Shown here: in pieces, positions 59,085 through 64,000 of the stretch
Position numbering within the stretch: the first letter of the stretch is position 1
Layout of the letters: each line of letters starts with the position of its first letter
Assembly (NCBI GenBank): GCA_018399075.1
Contig: CP073763.1
Location: forward strand, 434,001-498,000
Direction: 5' to 3'
Origin: Simkaniaceae bacterium
GTDB taxonomy: Bacteria > Chlamydiota > Chlamydiia > Chlamydiales > Simkaniaceae
DNA length: 64,000 nucleotides
The notes under the pieces: model-generated
Database searches by the model: none
Seen by the model: only the letters and a program-made list of their open reading frames with translations
Told to the model about the DNA's origin: nothing
Translations under genes and position numbers: made by a program

Positions 59085-59696
59085 TTAACTTTGCAAGAGA
59101 TCTTCGATCAACTGAATCCAATTGCTTAAGATGCTATTTTTTTGATTCACTATTTGGTCTGAGTGAAGCTGTTTTAGGATCTCCCTGAAGGGAAGAGGAA
59201 GCCAAGCTTCTCCGGCAAAATGGGATAAATAATATCCTAACTTATGTTCTTCATTAGGGGGATAGTGCTCAATATCTGTCATGAGAATAGAGAGTTCTTT
59301 TACGTCGACATCTTGCTTTCGCTTTGTGTGAGAAAGAACTTGGACATCTTGAAGAAGGCGAACCCAAGCTTCGGAGAATTGTTGGCAAAACTGGCTATTT
59401 TCACTTTGATCAACATCTCTAATTATTTCTAAAAGGACCTTGAATTCTTTGATATTTCCTATAAGACCTTTATCTGAAATTGCCTTTTCAGTTCCTTCGC
59501 TGCTCGTATCAAATTGGTTGATAAGCTTATTGAAATAAACAAGAAAAGCCCCATAAAGGTTAACGCGTTTTTTCCTTTCTTCCTCTTCTATTTGAAAGGC
59601 TTCTTTTGGATTTCGATCGGCTTCAATCGGGTTGACGCGGTATTCATCATCTTGCCTTCCTTCTGAAGGTCTAAGTGGCTCTGGAAAAAATGTCAT
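59085..59696 (-). CDS. Unknown soluble helical protein
   Basis: 203 residues; no signal peptide, no membrane segment, no family recognised. The N-terminal 35 residues are polar (EGRQDDEYRVNPIEADRNPK), followed by helix-rich, charged sequence (EEEERKKRVNLYGAFLVYFN, EFKVLLEIIRDVDQSEN) and a C-terminal part with HFAGEAWLPLPFREILKQ. It sits 26 nt upstream of hisS on the same strand, so it leads a likely unknown-hisS-aspS-mip operon. The 160-bp gap to uhpC contains an inverted repeat. Function cannot be given; I would look for homologues only in chlamydiae. Confidence 0.72.
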   Translation of the reverse strand: MTFFPEPLRPSEGRQDDEYRVNPIEADRNPKEAFQIEEEERKKRVNLYGAFLVYFNKLINQFDTSSEGTEKAISDKGLIGNIKEFKVLLEIIRDVDQSENSQFCQQFSEAWVRLLQDVQVLSHTKRKQDVDVKELSILMTDIEHYPPNEEHKLGYYLSHFAGEAWLPLPFREILKQLHSDQIVNQKNSILSNWIQLIEDLLQS

Positions 59697-59731
59697 ATAA
59701 TGCCCTATTATCTAACTTTTACTTTACATGA

Positions 59732-59751
59732 TTTGCTTGATAGTTAGCAAA
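59732..59751. promoter_or_regulatory. Inverted repeat in hisS-operon / uhpC divergent region
   Basis: TTTGCT-TGATAGTT-AGCAAA, 6-bp arms with an 8-nt spacer. It lies 8 nt before a weak uhpC -35 (TTGACT, 59759-59764) and about 35 nt from the other gene's start, so it could be an operator for either. The uhpC -10 (TATACC, near 59780) is poor. Confidence 0.35.
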
Positions 59752-59856
59752 CAAGGGATTGACTTCCATTGGATATTTATATACCCTCGATCCGAATGAA
59801 AACGATTAGAAAAATGCTAAAAAGTTTTAATTTTAAAGAAGGAACATAGGTTAACT

Positions 59857-61200
59857 GTGACGGTTCTAGATAATATAAACTCAGAAAACGAACAGACCGA
59901 AACTAACGAAGAAATTAAAGCAAAATACCGATATTGGCGGATCCGGATTTTTTACAGCATTTACATCGGATATGCGATGTTTTATTTCACAAGAAAGAGT
60001 TTTACATTCTCGATGCCTGCACTGATGATGGATCTAGGGTTTGACAAGGCTGATCTCGGTTTTTTGGGGACTCTCCTTGCTGTGACCTATGCGATTAGTA
60101 AGTTTGTTAGCGGGTTGATCTCAGATAAGTCAAGTCTTCGATTATTGATGGGAGCTGGGCTTGTTCTGACAGGAATATTCAATATTTGTGTTGGCTTTTC
60201 ATCATCGATTCTCCTTTTTGCCATTTTTCTAGGCCTTAATGGGCTCTTTCAAGGGTGGGGCTCTCCCCCTTGTGCCAAACTCTTGACCTACTGGTATTCG
60301 CAGACTGAGAGAGGTAGATGGTGGGGGATATGGAATACTTCTCATAATATTGGTGGGGCAGTGATTCCTGTTCTATGTGCTTTTGCGATTCAAGCGTTTG
60401 GGTGGAGATATGCTATGTACCTTCCTGGGATTATGGCGATTGTCATCGGGCTATTTTTGATTAACCGAATCCGAAATACACCGAAGCAGGTTGGTTTGCC
60501 AACAATTGAGAAGTTTCGGAATGACTATCCTGAGGACAAAGAAAAGGATGCCATTGAAAAGGAAAAGAACTATTCTCCACGTGAAATTCTTTTTGAACAT
60601 ATTCTGAAGAATAAGTTTATTTGGGTGTTGGCGGCTTCGTATTTCTTTGTTTACATTGTCCGAATTGCTATCTATGACTGGGTACAACTCTATTTGATGG
60701 AGGAGAAGGGCTATAGTTTGATGGTGGCTGGTTCTTGCGTCTTCTGGTTTGAAATCGGAGGGATTTTTGGAAGCTTATCTGCAGGATCGCTATCAGATAC
60801 ACTGTTTCATGGGCGAAGAGGACCTGTTAATATTCTATTTACCCTTGGGGTAATTGGAAACCTTCTCTTTCTTTGGTTCATTCCTTCGATCAGCTTAGTC
60901 ACGATTTCCATTGCAACGTTTGTCTTTGGCTTTCTGATTTTTGGCCCTCAAATGCTGATTGGAATGGCAGCAGCAGAACTTGTTGATAAGGAAGCGGCTG
61001 GAACTGCGACAGGATTCGCAGGTCTTTTTGCTTATGCTGGTGCTGCATGTGCAGGATGGCCAGTAGGCTGGATCATCGAAAAATTTGGGTGGTCATCATT
61101 CTTCCTCCTTTTATCGATTTGCGCAAGTGTTGCGGTTTTATTACTCCTTCCACTATGGTCGAAGGGATCACGCCCTAAGCTTGCAGCGCAATCAAACTAA
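59857..61200 (+). CDS. uhpC: Hexose-phosphate transporter UhpC (OPA family)
   Basis: 447 residues, 12 transmembrane helices of the major facilitator superfamily. It brings in glucose-6-phosphate in exchange for phosphate, as shown for chlamydial UhpC. Seen: YIGYAMFYFTRKSFTFSMPA (TM1), RWWGIWNTSHNIGGAVIPVL (OPA signature), MLIGMAAAELVDKEAAGTATG and GRRGP in the mid-loop. GTG start at 59857 (AGG upstream), no ATG nearby. dnaE follows nine bases after the stop, as in C. trachomatis, so the two likely share a message. It suggests a supply of host sugar phosphate beside the organism's own glucokinase. Confidence 0.94.
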   Translation: MTVLDNINSENEQTETNEEIKAKYRYWRIRIFYSIYIGYAMFYFTRKSFTFSMPALMMDLGFDKADLGFLGTLLAVTYAISKFVSGLISDKSSLRLLMGAGLVLTGIFNICVGFSSSILLFAIFLGLNGLFQGWGSPPCAKLLTYWYSQTERGRWWGIWNTSHNIGGAVIPVLCAFAIQAFGWRYAMYLPGIMAIVIGLFLINRIRNTPKQVGLPTIEKFRNDYPEDKEKDAIEKEKNYSPREILFEHILKNKFIWVLAASYFFVYIVRIAIYDWVQLYLMEEKGYSLMVAGSCVFWFEIGGIFGSLSAGSLSDTLFHGRRGPVNILFTLGVIGNLLFLWFIPSISLVTISIATFVFGFLIFGPQMLIGMAAAELVDKEAAGTATGFAGLFAYAGAACAGWPVGWIIEKFGWSSFFLLLSICASVAVLLLLPLWSKGSRPKLAAQSN

Positions 61201-61209
61201 GGAATCATC

Positions 61210-64000
61210 ATGGGTTGGACGCCCCTTCATGTGCATTCTCAATACTCCATATTAGATTCAACGGCATCCGTAAATGCTCTCGCAGAAAAGGCCAAGGCAT
61301 TTGGAATGGAAGCCATAGCACTCACCGATTTTTGCAATATGTTTGGTGTTGTAGACTTTTATAAAGCGTGCAACAAAGCAAAGATTAAACCGATTATTGG
61401 TTGTGAGGTGATGGTTGCTCCTCACTCTCTCAGCGACAAAAAAAGGGTCTCGGGGCACTCTGTCGGTTATCCCTTAATTCTCTTAGCAAAAAACCAAAAA
61501 GGATATCAAAATCTCTGCAAAATCTCTTCGATTGGTTACTTAGAAGGGTTCTACTATACCCCCCGTGTTGATAAAGATGTTTTGGAGACATATTCTGAAG
61601 GGCTTATTTGTCTTACAGGCCCATTGCAAGGGCGCCTTCCACAGTTTATTGTTCAAGATCGAGACCAAGAGGTCGAAGAAGAGTTGAGCTGGTACCAAAA
61701 AGTATATGGTGAAAACTTCTATTTCGAATTGCAACGTCACCAAATGAGTGATGTGCATATTCAATCAGAGGGAATCGATAAAGAGTCATGGCTTTACCAA
61801 TACTACCTTGATCGGGTGAAAAACCAAAACAAGGTGAACGATAGGTTAATGGTCCTTTCAAAAGAAAGAGGAATACCCGTTGTTGCGACGAATGAAGCAC
61901 ATTATATCGATCGAGAAGATTGGCGTGCCCATGAAATTTTAATGAATGTCCAATCGGGTGAGCCTGTAGAGATTATTGAAAGAGATTCTTTTGGTAATCC
62001 ACGGGGGCGGGAGCTTAACCCTAAGCGAAAAGTGATTCCAACGCATGAGCTCTATTTTAAGTCGCCTAAGGAAATGGAAGCGCTTTTTGCAGATATTCCT
62101 GAAGCGATTGAAAACACCGAAAAAATAGCAAGTGAATGTAGTGTCGATCTCGATTTTAAGACAAAGTTTTATCCCGTTTTTGTTCCTCCCCATCTAGAAG
62201 GAAAAGAGTATACAGAAGAAAACCGAGTTAAAGAGGGAGAAGCCTTTTTAAAAAAGCTTTGCGAAGAGGGGATAATAAAAAGATATACTCCTGAGCGTCT
62301 CAAAAAAGTGAAGGATAAGTATCCCGATAAAGATCCAATGGTTGTCGTAAAAGAGAGATTAGAGGGGGAGCTTGAGATTATTACTTCTAAGGGGATGTGC
62401 GATTATCTTTTAATTGTTTATGATTTTATCGCATGGGCTAAAAATAAGGGAATTCCTGTGGGGCCCGGAAGGGGATCAGGAGCGGGATCAATTATTCTCT
62501 ATCTGATTGGGATCACTGATATTGAACCCCTTCGGTTTAATCTTTTCTTCGAGCGTTTTATTAACCCTGAGCGGATGTCCTATCCCGATATCGACGTTGA
62601 TATCTGTATGGATCGTCGCTCTGAGGTGATCGACTACACTTTAAAAAAGTACGGGAAAGAAAAAGTCGCTCAGATCATTACTTTTGGAACGATGAAAGCG
62701 AAAATGGCAATTAAGGATGTAGGTCGGGTCCTCAGCGTTCCCTTAGCAAAGGTGAATGAAATTGCAAAGCTTGTTCCCGAAGACCCAACGATGACGCTTC
62801 AGAGAGCCTTAGCACTTGACCCAGAACTCAAAAGAATGTCTGAGAGTGATGAAGATGCGAAACGGATATTAGAATATGCGCAAAGGCTTGAAGGGTCAAT
62901 CCGCAATACTGGGATCCATGCAGCCGGCTTGATTATTTGTGGAGATCCTCTTACCGATCATATTCCGATATGTAATGCAAAAGACTCAGAGATGGCGGTG
63001 ACTCAATATTCGATGAAACCTGTCGAAGCTGTTGGGATGTTAAAAATTGACTTCTTAGGGCTTAAAACTCTCACATCGATTCAAAAAACAGTTGATGCGA
63101 TTGAAGCGCATGGGGGAAAGCATATCGACTGGGTCAATCTTCCCCTTGATGATCAACCGACCTTTAATCTCCTTAACCAAGGGAAAACGCAAGGAGTCTT
63201 CCAGTTAGAATCTACTGGGATGCAAGATCTTGCTAAGCACCTTCATATCGATAAGTTTGAAGAGATCATTGCGGTAGGAGCCCTTTATCGTCCTGGACCA
63301 ATGGAGATGATTCCCTCCTTTATTAACAGGAAGCATGGGCGGGAAAAGATTGAGGTTGACCACCCTCTTATGGAAGATGTGATTCAAGAAACCTATGGGA
63401 TTATGGTTTATCAAGAGCAGGTGATGCAGATCGCTTCTCTTCTTGCCAGCTACTCCCTAGGGGAAGGTGATGTTCTTCGACGCGCAATGGGAAAAAAAGA
63501 CCGCGTTGAAATGGCAAAGCAGCGGGAGAAATTTCGCGCTGGAGCTATTCAAAAGGGGATTGATGAAGAAAAAGCAATGGAAGTTTTCGATAAAATCGAA
63601 AAATTCGCCTCTTACGGTTTTAACAAGTCCCATGCAGCTGCCTATGGATTCTTAAGTTATGTGACAGCCTACCTAAAAGCAAATTTTCCGAAGGAATGGC
63701 TTGCAGCACTCATGACTTGCGATAGTGATGATTTGACAAAGGTATCGAAGCATATTCGGGAATGTGAAGCAATGGAAATCAGTATACTCCCGCCTGATGT
63801 GAATGAGTCGGGTGTTGAATTTGCAGCAGCTCCATCAGGCATTCGATTTGCAATGTCAGGAATCAAAGGGGTGGGTCGTGGTGTTGTTGAAACGATCATT
63901 GAAGAGCGGAAAAAAAATGGACCCTATAAATCACTTTACGATTTTTTTAAGCGGATTGATTTGACAAAAGTCGGGAAAAAGGTTGTTGAGAACTTAATCG
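61210..64000 (+). CDS. dnaE: DNA polymerase III alpha subunit (3' end beyond window)
   Basis: Replicative polymerase; 930 residues visible from ATG 61210, the rest past the right edge (full length usually 1160-1250). N-terminal PHP domain LHVHSQYSILDS (6-17), then LTDFCNMFG; palm with GPGRGSGAGS, catalytic Asp pair in PDIDVDICMDRR, the third Asp in KIDFLGLKTL, IRNTGIHAAGLII and fingers YGIMVYQEQVMQIA. SYGFNKSHAAAYGFLSYVTA is the HhH/fingers signature; helix-hairpin-helix begins near the end (GIKGVGRGV). Close behind uhpC. Confidence 0.97.
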   Translation, partial: MGWTPLHVHSQYSILDSTASVNALAEKAKAFGMEAIALTDFCNMFGVVDFYKACNKAKIKPIIGCEVMVAPHSLSDKKRVSGHSVGYPLILLAKNQKGYQNLCKISSIGYLEGFYYTPRVDKDVLETYSEGLICLTGPLQGRLPQFIVQDRDQEVEEELSWYQKVYGENFYFELQRHQMSDVHIQSEGIDKESWLYQYYLDRVKNQNKVNDRLMVLSKERGIPVVATNEAHYIDREDWRAHEILMNVQSGEPVEIIERDSFGNPRGRELNPKRKVIPTHELYFKSPKEMEALFADIPEAIENTEKIASECSVDLDFKTKFYPVFVPPHLEGKEYTEENRVKEGEAFLKKLCEEGIIKRYTPERLKKVKDKYPDKDPMVVVKERLEGELEIITSKGMCDYLLIVYDFIAWAKNKGIPVGPGRGSGAGSIILYLIGITDIEPLRFNLFFERFINPERMSYPDIDVDICMDRRSEVIDYTLKKYGKEKVAQIITFGTMKAKMAIKDVGRVLSVPLAKVNEIAKLVPEDPTMTLQRALALDPELKRMSESDEDAKRILEYAQRLEGSIRNTGIHAAGLIICGDPLTDHIPICNAKDSEMAVTQYSMKPVEAVGMLKIDFLGLKTLTSIQKTVDAIEAHGGKHIDWVNLPLDDQPTFNLLNQGKTQGVFQLESTGMQDLAKHLHIDKFEEIIAVGALYRPGPMEMIPSFINRKHGREKIEVDHPLMEDVIQETYGIMVYQEQVMQIASLLASYSLGEGDVLRRAMGKKDRVEMAKQREKFRAGAIQKGIDEEKAMEVFDKIEKFASYGFNKSHAAAYGFLSYVTAYLKANFPKEWLAALMTCDSDDLTKVSKHIRECEAMEISILPPDVNESGVEFAAAPSGIRFAMSGIKGVGRGVVETIIEERKKNGPYKSLYDFFKRIDLTKVGKKVVENLI

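Noticed and set aside
1-64000. tRNA, rRNA, CRISPR arrays, IS elements
   Set aside because: I looked in the intergenic gaps and saw no GGTTCGAxTCC-type loops, repeat-spacer arrays or transposase frames.

Overview
The window is about 64 kb of a chlamydial chromosome from outside the family Chlamydiaceae (Parachlamydiales / Simkaniaceae / Rhabdochlamydiaceae type). Chlamydial markers are an EUO-type regulator, an Npt-family nucleotide transporter, a fused SecD-SecF of 1518 residues, an RsbU phosphatase with a periplasmic sensor, a DUF2709-type protein beside tsaE, a Tsp protease and UhpC. Several gene strings match Chlamydia trachomatis order (recalled, not searched): rho-coaE-polA-sppA...pgsA; dnaQ...tsaE-DUF2709; gltX/tsp/euo/recJ/secDF followed by uppS-cdsA-cmk-plsC; and trxA-trmL-mip-aspS-hisS-uhpC-dnaE. 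Non-Chlamydiaceae traits are a ROK glucokinase, an adenylosuccinate synthetase, a TspO protein, a Legionella-type (Lpg1974-like) porin, a GT28 / MGDG-synthase-like glycosyltransferase and a MurA that keeps its catalytic cysteine. Coding density is very high, with many 1-50 bp overlaps. I found no rRNA, tRNA, CRISPR array, insertion sequence or prophage.

Layout. 1-8.9 kb: rsgA (cut by the window edge), a SpoU methyltransferase, rsbU, an AsmA-like/unknown pair, a CCA-adding/poly(A) polymerase, a pentapeptide lipoprotein, glucokinase and mannose-6-phosphate isomerase. 9-19.6 kb: an unknown secreted protein, the GT28 enzyme, then the leftward run dedA-pgsA-DAACS transporter-sppA-polA-coaE-rho. 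19.6-27.6 kb: a porin with a well-formed promoter and a two-way terminator, an apparently exported methyltransferase, Npt, and pgk-dnaQ-engB-tsaE-DUF2709. 27.7-38.4 kb: argS, epmB, murA, ispF, two unknown membrane-anchored proteins, cysJ, a 48-residue lipoprotein, gltX and tsp. 38.4-48.6 kb: euo, an unknown 522-residue protein, a TrmA/RlmD-type methyltransferase, recJ and secDF. 48.6-64 kb: purA-uppS-cdsA-cmk-plsC, an XRE regulator behind a perfect palindrome, trxA, DUF2905, trmL, tspO, mip, aspS, hisS, an unknown gene, uhpC and dnaE (cut by the right edge).

How the genes work together. Most are housekeeping: replication and repair (polA, dnaE, dnaQ, recJ), tRNA charging and modification (argS, gltX, aspS, hisS, tsaE, trmL), isoprenoid, lipid and cell-wall precursors (ispF, uppS, cdsA, pgsA, plsC, murA), export (secDF, sppA) and central carbon (glk, manA, pgk, uhpC). 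Host dependence shows in Npt, UhpC and the amino-acid symporter; developmental control shows in euo and rsbU. The unexplained part is a scatter of short unknown proteins with signal peptides, tail anchors or paired hydrophobic segments, which are candidates for inclusion-membrane or secreted factors. I did not find a clear multi-gene novel system. The strongest leads are the altered ion and substrate residues of the DAACS transporter, the unknown gene facing euo, the exported methyltransferase and the XRE gene with its palindrome and in-frame stop.
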